Source of the DNA: Eucalyptus grandis
Lineage: Eukaryota; Streptophyta; Magnoliopsida; Myrtales; Myrtaceae
DNA length: 64,000 bases
Direction of reading: 5' to 3'
Assembly: GCF_016545825.1 (NCBI RefSeq)
Contig: NC_052621.1
Coordinates: 21,478,940-21,542,939, forward strand
Position 1 is the stretch's first letter. Each line of letters begins with the position of its first letter. This document shows, piece by piece, positions 10,400-21,763 of this stretch. The notes beneath the pieces were generated by a model. The model worked only from the letters and a program-made list of their open reading frames with translations. It had not been told where the DNA came from and did not search any database. The translations under genes and the position numbers were made by a program.

Positions 10400-11986
10400 T
10401 CATTGTGCATGGTATCTGAGCACGGTATACACGGCCTGCATTATAGTGAGAGCGAAGAGGAAGAGGGCGGCGGTGAGAGACAATATAGTCCAAGGACTCC
10501 TGAAGTAGGTGCGGTTGAGAATAGCCCTCCATTTGTTCCAGGGCTCCTTGCAGTGCTCGCTGATCTTCTGTTGCACGCCATCGAGGTTTTCGTTGGATGG
10601 GAGCGTCACGTCCGTGCACAGAGAGTTGAATAGCTTGGCGACTGCCTTGTCACTTCCGAAATCATTCTGGATGATGCCTTCCGTGTGAAGCAGGGCGACA
10701 TCCTGCCTATCGTTGATGATTTTGTCCATGAAGGTGACGTAGGATGTGACCTCGTTCCCAGCCCCGATGTGCAAGCGCTCGAACGTCATGACGTTGAGGA
10801 ACATGGACTCGGTGGTGTCATCCACCTTGATAACTGGGAGCTTCAGGAACCCTCTAGCAAAGGAGATGTCCTTGAGGCTGTTGGTCTTGCGCTTCTTGAA
10901 CTTGATCCCGGCCTCGGTGAGCTCAATGACCGACCAGATTATCGGCTCGGTCTTCTTGGCAGATATCTTCATGTCCTCAGGCCCCATATCTAATTCCCCT
11001 TCGTGCTGGACCTCCTCGGATTTCATCAGCATGCCTTTCCTGTATACGTCCATGACATGCAGGCGTCTGCCCAACCCCGTGAAATTTTTATTTTCATCGA
11101 GGAAGTAGAATTTTCCGATGAGCTCGTTGACGTCATCCTGCGTTGTTGGAGTAAAGTCAGTGCATTGAATACGAGAGTGTTGTTCTGTCGACAACACCCA
11201 CATAAAAGGAAAAAAAAAAGGAGTCTCTTATTGAGGTGATAGATTTAATAATTAAATTGTTAATTGATCTCGAACTGTGCATGCTAAACATTTAAAACAT
11301 TAAATTTAATGGATTTCGTGTGAGGTCTATCTAAGATAATCAGTGCAATAATCTCTCTAATGACAGAGGGAAATCAAAGAAACTAACCTCCTCGCCATCG
11401 TTCGCGATGGCAAACAGCTGATACAGCACTAGCATCGGCAGCTGATTCTCCAGCAATAGCATGTCCCGTCTTATATACGGCGTTATGTATGCCAGCCTGT
11501 GGGTGCTGAAGATGGGGTCATTGGGCGCGTAGTCATTCTTTATTTTCTCTGTCGTGGTGGCCCCCATGATCTCGAGCATGAAGCAGCCGTCCCTCATCAT
11601 CAGCTCCAGGAACTTGCCCCCCGTTCCCTCCTTCCGCTTATGGTCCAGATTGTCGTAGCTGTCCTCGAGCTCATGCGCCACCTTCCTCAGAGACTCGAAG
11701 ACGTACTCGAGGGACTTCCCGGACCGCTTCAGGAAGTGGAGGAGCGCGCCGTGCTTGTGCTCCTCCATTGGACGGAGGTCGACCTCGTCATAGTGATAGG
11801 GGCCGAAAGAGACAACCTGCGGCTGGTAGGCCTTGGGGTTGAGGACGGTGATGGAGGGGGGAACCTTGTAGATGGACGGAGACTTCCAGCAGTGTTGTCG
11901 TCTTTGGGCATGCAGTTGAGGTTCTCGTTGACATGAACGATCCAGTTGGTCTCGTTCGGGGCCAGTTGGGGCGGCGAGGGTAACAT
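10400..11986 (-). CDS. DUF247 protein, two exons, with a frameshift in exon 1
   Basis: DUF247 (PF03140) proteins are plant-specific, usually 400-500 residues with one C-terminal membrane anchor; most have no known biochemical role, though some DUF247 genes are linked to grass self-incompatibility. Exon 1 starts at ATG 11986-11984 (MLPSPPQLAPNETNWIVHV) and continues with PSIYKVPP, QPQVVSFGPYHYD, RDGCFMLEIMG and RRDMLLLENQLPMLVLYQLF. Exon 2 (about 11184-10400) carries SIARG-like SFARGFLKLP, TESMFLNVMTFERLHIGAGN, SDKAVAKLFNSL, PWNKWRAILNRTYF, and a hydrophobic tail from about WTILSLTAALFLFALTIMQA to YHAQ. The intron is about 0.2 kb. The canonical-looking donor (GTTAGT at 11387) would break the frame; a donor four bases on (11383) keeps it. 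At about 11895 one base appears missing relative to the fragment at 2.8 kb: the start codon frame and the QHCWKSPSIY frame do not join. It is therefore a recent pseudogene, a gene with another start, or an assembly error. Confidence 0.85.
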
Positions 11987-12023
11987 GTTTCGGGGGTTCA
12001 GAGGTCCCACAAGTTTCTGTTCT

Positions 12024-12027
<4 letters not shown>

Positions 12028-12079
<52 letters not shown>
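12028..12079. repeat. (GA)26 microsatellite upstream of DUF247
   Basis: A perfect dinucleotide run about 40 bases upstream of the DUF247 start codon, so it probably lies in the 5' UTR or core promoter. On the minus strand it reads (TC)n, and GA/CT tracts are common in plant 5' UTRs. The open frame from ATG at 12179 runs through it as Ser-Leu repeats into the DUF247 frame used after the frameshift. Confidence 0.95.
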
Positions 12080-12082
<3 letters not shown>

Positions 12083-12339
12083 GGAAGAGTGTGCGTGCAG
12101 TTTGGGGTTGTCCAAGCCCAATGCTGGTCACGTGTGCATAAATAGAGGTGTGGAAATGGGTCTCGACCAATTTTGTCACTCATATAAAATGAGTTGGATC
12201 ATATATGTGTTAATTAAATTTTAATAGTTTTTTTTATGAAATTGAGTTGTAAAGTCTAATTGAATAATGAATATGGATTTTCAATGGTCGGGGCTTTTTT
12301 ATTTATATCCATCGTAAGAGTTTTTGGCGGTGTCCAGGG

Positions 12340-12600
12340 GAGGTGGGGTGTCGCTTTTTGTGTCCCAAGTAAAGACAAAAAGAGTTTAGCTAATGGGAAG
12401 AGTGCTTGGTGGTGTCCCTATGGGAAGAGTATTTGGTGGTGTCCAAGCGAGAGGGGAGTCGCTTTTTGTGTCCCAAGTAAAGACAAAAAGTGTTTAGATA
12501 ACGGTGGTGTGCAAGTTGGGTTTGTTTTTTTCTTCTTTTTTTTGGGGGTGGGTTGTCGCTTATTGTCGCCCAGGTAAAGACAAAAAGTGTTTAGGTAATG
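12340..12600 (+). repeat. Three imperfect repeats of an R1-internal segment
   Basis: The segment GTCGCTTTTTGTGTCCCAAG followed by TAAAGACAAAAAGTGTTTAG-type sequence occurs three times, starting near 12350, 12468 and 12555. GGGAAGAGT..TTGGTGGTGTCC words occur in between. It looks like local expansion of part of the R1 block. The single-copy form is in copies b and f. Confidence 0.75.
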
Positions 12601-13620
12601 TCCCATGAAAAACGTGGGAATTGAATCATGCACGCCATCCACACAATCTTATGGCTGTGTATGAGCCTTAGGATTTATTAAATCTCCCAAGTATGAGCCT
12701 CAGCTAAAATGCTCATATTAAATTGAGTGCATGCAATGTGATCTAGGTATATACTTCACCTACTTGATGTGATATTTGATATATAATTTTTACCTTTAGA
12801 ACGATCTAAATTTCTAACTTGGGGTCCTCCTTGTTAGTACTCAATGCCCCTCTTATATATATTATGTGTATTGCAAAAAAAAAAAAAAAAACTATTTCAC
12901 AGAGAGTGACTTTCTAATCGGTTAGCTCATGGCAATCTTATAACTTCTCATAAATTAATTTCTAGTGTTAAACAAGTCAAGTCAAGTTATAATTATCTTG
13001 TGTCAAATTCAAAAACTTCCACTAGCTTCATATGGAGAAAATTTGATTCTAGCAAAAAGATACATTAAATTTCAAATCAAAGTCAAATTAGTATTGCAAA
13101 ATCAATTTTATGAGTTAAACTAAATATTGGAGCTGCTGGGAAGGGAATCACCATCCAATGAAGAAATCAAAATGCAAACCAAAACCTCCCCTTTTAATTT
13201 AGCAACCATCTAAAACGCTTAAGAAAAGTCGGATTTTTCTCACCAATTCAAAACCAAAACAAGCAAAACTCCAATAGGAAGAAACTCAAGCTGACCCCTC
13301 CCCTAACTCCACGAGGGGAAGAAAGAAAACAAATCCAATTTACAATCGGCTAAGGCCAACATGAGGTTGCAGAGTTTGGTGGTGGGGGCTCCGTGGGTAT
13401 AGCTATTGACAGTGGCAGTGGCCAAAAGGAAGAAAGGAAGAAAGAAAAGAGAAATGCAAGGCACACAAGAGAGAGAGAAAAGAGACTAAAAGTGGGCCAC
13501 TATCAGGCATATGGCGATCAATGAGTAGGTAGAGCGTGACTCATGTGAAGATTCAACACCACCTAATATTTTCTTGTACTAGATAAAGGATTCATGGAAT
13601 TTTGATATGACCCCAAAAGC
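12590..13620. repeat. R1 repeat, copy c (upstream of the DUF247 gene)
   Basis: This block shares order and many words with 6450-7450 and 39840-40790: AGACAAAAAGTGTTTAGG, TCCCATGAAAAACGTGGGAA, TACTCAATGCCC, GATTCTAGCAAAAAGATA, AACTCCACGAGGGGAAG and ACTAGATAAAGGATTCATG. It is more diverged than the two duplication copies are from each other, so it predates the segmental duplication. No coding sequence was recognised. Confidence 0.7.
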
Positions 13621-14585
13621 TTGTCTAAATCTACTCGTGATTATTACCTCAATCACCCTAACTAGCTTTTATTAAATCTTAAATTGGGTCGGGTCACCTT
13701 TCGCTCCATTACTAGTTTATTCTCATCGACCTGTTATCTAATTAACGAGAGTAAAGTGGTTCTAGTCCAAATTCCAAACTTAATAAGACATATTCAGAAA
13801 TAACGAAGTATGACAATTTTTAAATTTTTCTCAAAACAACTTTTCCTCCATTTTCTTTCAACAACTCTCTCTCTCTCTCACTTTCTCCTCCACTATACTT
13901 GTTTGCGTTCTTTCCCCTAACTTTTTATTCTCATATATAGAAAAGTCAAAGAAAAGGCAGATTCAAAACATCGCATCCAAATCGTGCACATTTGACATAT
14001 AATGGCATAACTACACCGAACTCAACTTAGAATGATATGTCTCTCATTCATATCTTATATTACAATGACCGACGAAATAGAGCTTACAAAACACTTTCAT
14101 TGAAATGAGAAAAAACTAGCTTTTAAAGTGTCTCTATTTAACCAAACCAAGTCACATATCAAACATTATAAATTCCCTTAATTTTATTCAAAACAATATT
14201 ATTTCGCAAGCGATAGCTCGATTGGATAAGCGGAAAGGTAAGAATCGCTCCTGTAGGAAGGCTCTAGCGTGTCTCACCATATGAGGGGCAATTCAATTGC
14301 AATCATACGAGAGACGCCATGCCCTTCTATAGCTGGCAGATTACGAAGTCCTTAATTCCAATCACTGAAAATTGACTTGTGGGTCATTTTAATACCGAGC
14401 GTGTGATAAGCCGTTGTCTACTAATTGTTATCATATATCATGCTTCCATTTTCTTGGGGCTTATTATAGTTGGATTTTGTTCCCAATAATGAAACTCGAG
14501 GACAATTTGGGTTCAGAGAAAATTATATCCAATATTTTTTTTAAGACGTTCTTTACAAGTATTGAAAATCTGATGTGGCATCACA

Positions 14586-14760
14586 CGTATGATGAAAGTT
14601 TTTAAAAATTTATAACACTTAAGTGATCGATTGAAAGTTATAATACTCAAGTGAATATTATCTAAAAGTTATGATACTCAAGTGACTAGAAAAATAAGTT
14701 ATGGTACTCAAGTGATTGTTGTATGAACATTATGACACTCATCAAATCTTTATCCCAAAA
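14586..14760 (+). repeat. Degenerate tandem repeat around a CACTTAAGTGA/TACTCAAGTGA word
   Basis: Four or five units of about 35-40 bases carry AGTTATGATACTCAAGTGA or a close variant: near 14610, 14640, 14670, 14700 and 14730. Similar 'CACTTAAGTG' words form the ends of the Mutator-like element at 30.7-32.4 kb, so this may be one arm of a decayed relative. No opposite arm or target-site duplication was found. Confidence 0.6.
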
Positions 14761-15002
14761 ATGAGAAATTAAGTTGTAGTTGGTAAGACTCGGGAGAGCC
14801 CATTACGCAAATTTAAGAGCCATCTCACAAGAGAGTTATGGGCGCCTACTTAGCAATTAGCTAAATCCTTGGGGATTCATTTTGGGAGAGTTGCAATAGA
14901 GAGTTTTCAAAATTTAGATGGGTTAAAGAATTTTAAAAAGAGAGAAAATATTATATTCCTGTGATATTTCTCCTGGCATTCCGACATCGCTAAAATTAAT
15001 AA

Positions 15003-15480
15003 ACAGTTAAACAATAAACACAAAAATCTCATAAAAGATGTTGACTTAATCTGAAAGCGACTAATTCAAACCAATCAAATCAATAAGGGAAGAGTTCCGG
15101 GGATGCCCAGTGAGGGGTATATCAATTTTTCGTGCACCAGATAAAGACAAAAAAGGTTTAGGTATGTCTCACGACAAACATTGGAACCAAATTTTATGCA
15201 CACTACTATTCACATATTGAGTTGGGTGCATGTAATGTGATTTGGATACTGACTTCACATGTTTGATGTGACATTAAATTTATAACTTTTACCTCTGGAT
15301 GTTATAAATTTCTTAGTTGAGGCCTCCTTTTTAGTACTCAATGCTCGTGTCTACGTGAGTTTTATCTCATGTAGTGAAAAGGAAAAACGATATTTCACAA
15401 AAAGTAACTTTCCATTAATATATATACCCAGCTAGCTCAGAAAATCATGTAATTTCTCCAGCATTTTACTTGAGTTCCTT
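15003..15480. repeat. R1 repeat, copy d (partial)
   Basis: Shared words include AAACACAAAAATCTCATA, AAGATGTTGACTTAATC, AGACAAAAAAGGTTTAGG, TTTGATGTGACATTAAATTT and TAGTACTCAATGC. It is shorter and more diverged than copies b, c and f, and no DUF247 sequence adjoins it. Confidence 0.6.
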
Positions 15481-15675
15481 ATCGATTCATAATAAATCAA
15501 TGGTGGCTACATTATAAGCTAAATTGCATGTTTAACTTATTTATTTAAAATCCGAAAGTTGCGATTAGTTTGGGCTTAGTAGAGTCAGTACTAAGCAACG
15601 GTACTACCATTTTAATGAGTGAACATTAGTATCAGCTTATTAGTTTATTAGCATTCTCTTAATGGTTTGCCTTTG

Positions 15676-15840
15676 GGAAGGTCGCGACATCAACTAAAGA
15701 TAAAGGACTTTGAGAGTGATAAAGTTCACCACTCTAGGAAGGTCGCAACATCAACTAACGATAAAAGGATGTTGAGAGAGATAAATTTTACCACTGAGGT
15801 CTAAAGGAACAACACTAGCCAATAATAAAGAACTTTGGGT
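15676..15840 (+). repeat. About 61-base degenerate tandem repeat
   Basis: GGAAGGTCGC(G/A)ACATCAACTAA begins units at about 15676 and 15737. A third, more diverged unit (AAAGGAACAACACTAGCCAA) begins near 15803. Each is followed by GATAAAGGACTTTGAGAG or a similar word. Function unknown. Confidence 0.7.
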
Positions 15841-16650
15841 TCATCACCAATGGAATTGGATACAAAACCGAAGATAGATATTCACTCACTTGGTATTCAT
15901 CAAATTCAAGTCTTTGTGTACAAAATAAGATTTCACCTTGATTTATAGAGGGACTCTTCTAAGCAAACATAAATGACTTAGAATTCTAAGAAAGCATGGT
16001 GACTATGGACAATTATCTAATCATGACTCTTGAAACTGTCATATTCACAAAAACTAAGACTCGAAACCACAACACAATTAAAACGCATAATAGCTAGGAC
16101 TTAATGCTTGACACTTAGAAGTAAATGCATAGTAATTAGGATTAGATCCTCCAAATTTGTCCACCAACTTGGGAGTCGAACAACCACCATGGAAGATCAA
16201 CCGACAGAGATGGACATAGACTAGAACAACCTCTTGTTGTTAGGTAGTCGATTAACAGTCTCAAAGTTGACAACAAACTTGTTAATCAACATCTTTATAA
16301 TCCATCGGCAACTATAAAATTGAAACTAATCTATTAAATGGACAACTTCCCTATGGAATCGATGTCTTCAACCGAAACCCTTCGAATCAAATCATTTTTT
16401 GCTTGCAGGAGTAAGCATTCGGGTTGGATCAATCCATGAGATTTGAATTAAGCTTGAGAGTTGCTCAATCGGACTTTGTACTCCCGCATCAAATCCTTTG
16501 ATCAACCATTCCAACTAAAACGTCAAATTAATTAACAATGTGATACTGCTTACGTTATAAAAGATGAAGTTTGCTACCACATGAGCAAGAAAAACAAGCA
16601 ATATATATATATATATATCAATCAATGGGTAAACAAAATACTTGATTGTA

Positions 16651-16914
16651 TGTCAGAGTTTGAGAAATAGGCCAAGAAGATGGAAACGACTTATCTTTTC
16701 TTGTATATTCAGTCGTGTGTTTTACATTATACAAGCACCTATTTGTAGTACAATGAATGTCTAATTGTGGAAAAAAATAAATGAAGATACATTAAATCAA
16801 ATCCAATCTTGAATTGATATAATCTGTCAATTATAATCGCTTGCAATCTTGGATTGATCACAATCTTCTCGGTCCGTTCATAATCTCAGGTCCGATCCTC
16901 ACATATCTCCAACA
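16651..16914 (-). repeat. Copia-1 3' LTR (264 bp)
   Basis: Starts TGTCAGAGTT and ends CTCCAACA on the plus strand; near-identical to 25548-25810. The polypurine tract lies immediately to its right on the minus strand. Confidence 0.95.
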
Positions 16915-17329
16915 CTCCTCCTCAAGCTAGTGGCTAATATATATCCAAGACGCCAAGCTTGTTTAGTAGATATGCGTGCTGTTTTTGACATAATGGCTTG
17001 GTAAAGATGTCTGCAGGCTGTTCCATGGTTCCAATTCCATTCATCTTGATTACTCATTCTTGGATTTTATCTTGAGTGTAGTGACAATCCACTTCAATAT
17101 GTTTGGTTCTTTCATGAAATATAGGATTCGCTGCAAGTTTGAGTGTTGCATCATTGTCACAGAATAAGTTTGTTGGTCCTTTGACTCGTATCCCAAGTTC
17201 TAAAAGCAAGTCTCATATCCAAACTATTTCACAAATGGTTTTGGCCATAGCTTGATATCTAGCTTCAACGGATGATAATGATACAGTCGACTACGTCTTT
17301 GTCTTCCATGAAATTAACGACTTTCTCAA

Positions 17330-18324
17330 TATAATGCAAAAACCAGTAATTGATCTTCAACTCATGGGAAATGTGGCATAGTTTGTATCACAATAAGCAT
17401 TCATTTCCAAATTGCAATCTCGAGAAAGGAGTATTCCAAGTCCTGGACATCTCTTTAAATATTTTACAACCTTCAAGGCTGCATTCATGTGAGATTCCTT
17501 TGGATTATGCATGAATTGGCTGAGTGTCTGCATTGCATAACATATATTTGGCCTGGTCATGGTGAGATATATGAGTTTCCCAACAAGCCTTTGATAGCGG
17601 GATGGATCTTTGAGTAGTGGGTCAATAGTCTCAGAAGATGATCCGGCGTCATAATCAACGGTAGCTAACTTGATGTTCTAATCAATTGGAATGGCATTCG
17701 GTTTACATCCTAATAAGCCTGCTTTAGAGATAATTTCTAACACAAATTTCTGTTGGCTTAGAGCAATTCCCAAGTCTGAGCAAGCAATCTTGATACCAAG
17801 GAAATACTTGGGAGGTCCCAAGTCCTTAATGTAAAAAGTAGAATGCATATATTCTTTGAGACTCTTGATGACCAATCCATCGTTTCCCATAATAAGTATA
17901 TCATCAACATATATCATCAGATAGATTGATGACATACCTTTTGTCCAAGTGAAAAGGGTATAGTCGTGCTTGGATTGCTTGAAACCAATGTCTGTAAGAG
18001 CTATAGTAAATTTTGCATACCACTGTCGAGAAGCTTGCTTGAGCCCATAAAGGGACTTACGAAGACGACATACTCTAGGCTCCCCCTGTCGCTGTAATCC
18101 CGATAGAAGGTCCATATATATTTCTTCATCGAGATCACCATGAAGGAAGGCATTCTAAACATCCATTTGATGTAATCCCAATCTCAAAAAGTAGCAATGG
18201 AAAGAAAGGAGTGAATAGTGACGTCCTTTGCAATCAGAGAGAATGTCTCGTGATAATTGAAATCCTCACGTTGTGTAAAGCTTTTGGCCACTAAGCGGGC
18301 CTTATATCGTTCAACATATCCATC
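17330..18324 (-). pseudogene. Copia-1 reverse transcriptase C-terminal part and RNase H start
   Basis: Minus-strand reading gives CRLRKSLYGLKQASRQWYAK, then IYLMIYVDDILIMGND, which holds the YVDD catalytic box of Copia RT near 17900. Next come IKDLGPPKYFLGIKIA, LSQQKFVLEIISKAGLLG and, after frame breaks, TRPNICYAMQTLSQFM with KYLKRCPGLGILL. The block ends at 18324, the insertion point of the solo LTR. On the other side, past 21763, the preceding RT residues KIKYKADG continue the same gene. Beyond 17357 the RNase H is degenerate. The catalytic YVDD is intact, but stops and frameshifts elsewhere rule out an active product. Confidence 0.9.
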
Positions 18325-19482
18325 TGTGGCATCCAAAAATTTAGATGATCCTCATATAGGTGACGGTCACCGAACTGTGACATTAACATCATTTACAGGC
18401 ATTAAATTGTATTTGTTCATTTGAATTTATATTTTATTTTATTTCTGAACTGAAAGGATGGAATTTAGTCTTGCGTAAGAAATATGCGTGCTAAAATTAA
18501 AGAATTAGAACTTTGAGGATGTTGGACAGCACGCAAGAATTTTGAGTATATACTTGTATAGGAAGCAATTTAATTTTTGGGATATTAAATTAAATTCAGT
18601 AGAAATAAAATGCTTAAAAAAATAATAATAATTTTGGGCTTTATTTTAAGGACTCTTGGGCCCAAGCAAGCCCAAAGACCCCCATGTGTGTCGACCGGAC
18701 CAAGAAGGGGAGGGGGGAGTGCATGTCCTCCAACACTTGTCTTCAATTTTGCCTCCACTTGTTCTCTCCTTTTAGCCACTTGTTCTCCTCATGAGAACAC
18801 TTGTCTCTTACATACAAAAATAGAGATAAATTGTTAATCAAAGAGCAAAAAGAAGGGGTTTCGGACGTGAGAGGGAAAGAGAGAAATGGAGGTGAGCCGA
18901 GGAGAGAGAGAAAGGGTTCGTGGGTGCTTCGGCAAGGGAAGAGGAAGACCAAGCCCTGCCGTGCGTGTGCCTAGCTGCTGCCCCGTCGAGCCAGCCTTGC
19001 CCTGCCGTTGTGTTTGCTGTGTTTTTGCTTGGATTAGAGGCAAGTAGAGTCCATTGATCTACCTTTTTCTTGTTGTGTTTTGTGTGTGATGAATGGTGAA
19101 TTTCGGATGTGGATGAAGTGTGAAATTTCGAAATTATAGGAGTTGTGTTCTAGCCTAGTGTTCTGTTTCTAGAAAAACAGTTCGACCTTTGATGATTTCG
19201 TGAGTTGCATGCGATGTTCTAGTTGGAATATGACTTCGACTTCTTGACGAAAGTTATAGAGGACTTATTGGAGAATAACATATCAAAATTTGAGAGGAAA
19301 AAAACAAGTATAGGTTGGTGAAACCATTTTTCTTTGAAGAAGCTAGATCTGGAAACTGTTATGTTGATCTGTTGTGATTCCGTGGATTTTGTGAAACTAT
19401 CCAGTCCGAATTTAATCTCGTGTTCTTGATAAGAGTTGTAGAAAACATCTTGAGGAGAAACATACTAAAATTTGAGGATAAA

Positions 19483-20110
19483 CGAACAAGTAATGATCGT
19501 GGAAAACGATTTTCTTTGAAAAGGATGAATCTGGACAGTGAACCAAGAGTTAGGGAGAGTTATAAAAATTATAGATTTTAATCCAGAAGGAATTAGACTT
19601 AGATTTCTTCATGAGAATTTTACCTCTAAATATCAGCTATGACATATTAAAATATTAGAATTTTCAGAGTTCATTTAACGGTTTAATCAAAATTATTTAC
19701 AAAACTGTGCAGAAGTGATGCTAAAATTTCTTTTGCTGTGATGTGTGGATCTATGTGATTGATGTGGAACTTTCTTGATATGGTGTTCTTCATAAACGAA
19801 CAAGTAATGATCGTGGAAAACGATTTTCTTTGAAAAGGATGAATCTGGACAGTGAACCAAGAGTTAGGGAGAGTTATAAAAATTATAGATTTTAATACAG
19901 AAGGAATTAGACTTAGATTTCTTCATGAGAATTTTATCTCTAAATCTCAGCTATGACATATTAAAATATAAGAATTTTCAGAGTTCATTTAAGGGTTTAA
20001 TCAAAATTATTTCCAAAACTGTGCAGAAGTGGTGCTAAAATTTCTTTTGCTGTGATGTGTGGATCTATGTGATTGATGTGGAACTTTCTTGATATGGTGT
20101 TCTTCATAAA
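19483..20110 (+). repeat. 314-base tandem duplication inside the solo LTR
   Basis: The block starting CGAACAAGTAATGATCGTGG at 19483 is repeated from 19797, with only scattered differences (for example TACCTC/TATCTC near 19625 and 19939). The second unit ends at TGGTGTTCTTCATAAA, about 20110. The near identity implies a recent duplication. Confidence 0.93.
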
Positions 20111-20865
20111 ATATCTTACTCTGGATCTTTTTTACATCATGTCAAATTTTCAGAATTTATTGAGATTTTTTACTAATTTTCCAAGAATTTTTACTAAAGA
20201 TGTGCATTCTGTTTTACCCGAAAATTGGTTCTATTTTCAAAAGCCAATGAATTTCTTTATAAAATGTGAAATCGTGGGTGTTATGTGTGCTGCATATATG
20301 GTGAAGTTTGGCATATCATATGACATCAAAAAGCTGGTTTAGACCTTTGATATTGTTGCATCAAGTGCCATGTTGAAAATGAGACATATATGTGAATATA
20401 CATTGTGATAATGATGATACTGTCGGAGGTGTGAGCCGACGATGCCCTAGGAGTTGGGATGCCTAGTGGTTCGAATGAGTCGATGCCCTTTGGATGCCTG
20501 GTTGTATTATGAATACATGCCCAGAGGTTTTCCTCGGGAGTGTCGGGATGCCCGGTTGTATTATGATACATGCCCAGAGGGTGAGAGGTTGTATCATGAT
20601 GCATGCCTGGAGGGTAGGGGTAACCATTTTCATGGCAAACCCCGAAGATTCCTCGTGATGCCAGGTGGGATGCAAGATGCCCAGAGATGTGTGCTGGAGG
20701 TTCCTCGTGATGCTAGGTTGGCTGCGAGCGATAAATGAGGGATGCAAACACTGGTCCTTGGAAAGAAAAATGATGTGATCCAATTAAAAGATAAAATTGA
20801 GAATTGAATCATGTGCATGAATGTGTGCATATGGCATGGGATGAACCTCATGGAAATGCAAGCAT

Positions 20866-21130
20866 GAAGTGCATGGTGGTATATGCACGTTGCATGGTGA
20901 TATATGCTTGGCTGCTTGATGATATATGTACAAGTGCATGGTGGTATATGCATGTTGCATGGTGATATATGCATGGCTGCTTGATGATATATATACAAGT
21001 GCATGGTGGTATATGCACGTTGCATGGTGATATATGCATGGCTGCTTGATGATATATGTACAAGTGCATGGTGGTATATGCACGATGGCATGGTGAGATA
21101 TGCATGACTGTATGGCGATATATGCATGAC
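20866..21130 (+). repeat. 65-base minisatellite inside the solo LTR
   Basis: Units begin AAGTGCATGGTGGTATATGC at about 20867, 20932, 20997 and 21062. Each contains TTGCATGGTGATATATGC and GGCTGCTTGATGATATAT. The last unit decays into GCATGGTGA-type words to about 21150. The His/Tyr-rich open frames predicted on the minus strand here are products of this repeat. Confidence 0.92.
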
Positions 21131-21763
21131 CGCATGGTGATGTATGCTCGATAGTATGGATGATATGTGCTTTACTTGTGATATCTTGATTGTCTTGCTT
21201 GTTGCATTGTGTAGTTTGATGGATTTTTACTGCTAAGTGGTTGTACTCACCCCTTTTGGGGACTAACATTTTAGACTAGATAAGATACCTCTGCTGCCAC
21301 TGCCACTGGTAGATGGATCAAGTGGTTAGATATGACTGCAAGGAGAAGGATAGTAAAGGAAGGAACTTTTGGACGCCGACATTGATCAATGGACTTTAAG
21401 TATACGACTGTTGGAGGAGATGTCGGTCATCTTTTGAAGTATAGCCGAGTATAGAAGACTACATCATTTTGATGTACCGATGAATGATGTCCATCTGGTT
21501 TAAGTAAATAAAAGTGTTCGGCTTTTACCTATAAATGTTTAGTGGGTGTGCATCATTTTCTGAATACAAGGAAGGGAGTTGATAGATGTGCTTCCACCAT
21601 ATAAATTGCGCAGGGACCGATCCAAAAGATGTAAACCCCTAGGATTTATGAATTTTAATGAAATTCCTTAGTATCGGAGTATTATATTATCAGGTCAAGT
21701 GAAGGGTAAGCAGACTGTGGCGACCCTAATGGTTCGGGGGCCGTTGAGGGGTGCCACACCATC

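Larger units (their letters stand above)
3194..11252. repeat. Segmental duplication, copy 1
   Basis: From AACAACAATTTAAGG at 3194 to TAGATTTAATAAT at about 11252 the sequence is matched in order and orientation by 37603-63998. Matched landmarks include the GTCGGGTATGGGTCTCATG segment, the (GA)n tract, the unknown spacer, the Copia gag/LTR relic and the DUF247 last exon. Copy 1 contains a LINE-bearing segment (about 3836-5746) that copy 2 lacks. Without that segment it is about 6.1 kb, close to copy 2 once its five insertions are subtracted. The true right edge lies beyond the window for copy 2, so the unit may be larger. Confidence 0.9.
13621..16645. other. Gene-poor AT-rich spacer
   Basis: No gene was recognised. 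It contains the short repeats listed separately (14586-14760, 15003-15480, 15676-15840) and an (AT)10 run just before the Copia element at about 16601. The open frame 14414-14605 has no family motif and is not supported. Confidence 0.6.
18325..21758 (+). mobile_element. Solo LTR (3.43 kb) of a Gypsy Tekay-like family, TSD CCATC
   Basis: The insertion runs from TGTGGCATCC at 18325 to GGGTGCCACA at 21758 and is flanked on both sides by CCATC (18320-18324 and 21759-21763). It interrupts the Copia-1 RT between codons that are contiguous in other Copia elements. The terminal words and the sequence near the right end match, in reverse complement, the LTR of the nested Gypsy element at 48552-53112. 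No gag or pol sequence lies between the ends, so it is a solo LTR from LTR-LTR recombination. It contains a 314-base tandem duplication and a 65-base minisatellite. Open frames inside (20073-20342, 20454-21269) come from repeats and have no family motif. Confidence 0.93.

Noticed and set aside
14210..14380. SINE or tRNA-like sequence, because GATAGCTCGATTGGATAAG resembles an A box
   Set aside because: Two A-box positions are wrong, no convincing B box follows, and no poly(A) tail or target duplication was found.
20454..21269. Several His/Tyr-rich open frames on the minus strand and overlapping plus-strand frames
   Set aside because: They coincide with the 65-base minisatellite and short-word repeats of a solo LTR; the repetitive protein is a translation of repeated DNA with no domain.
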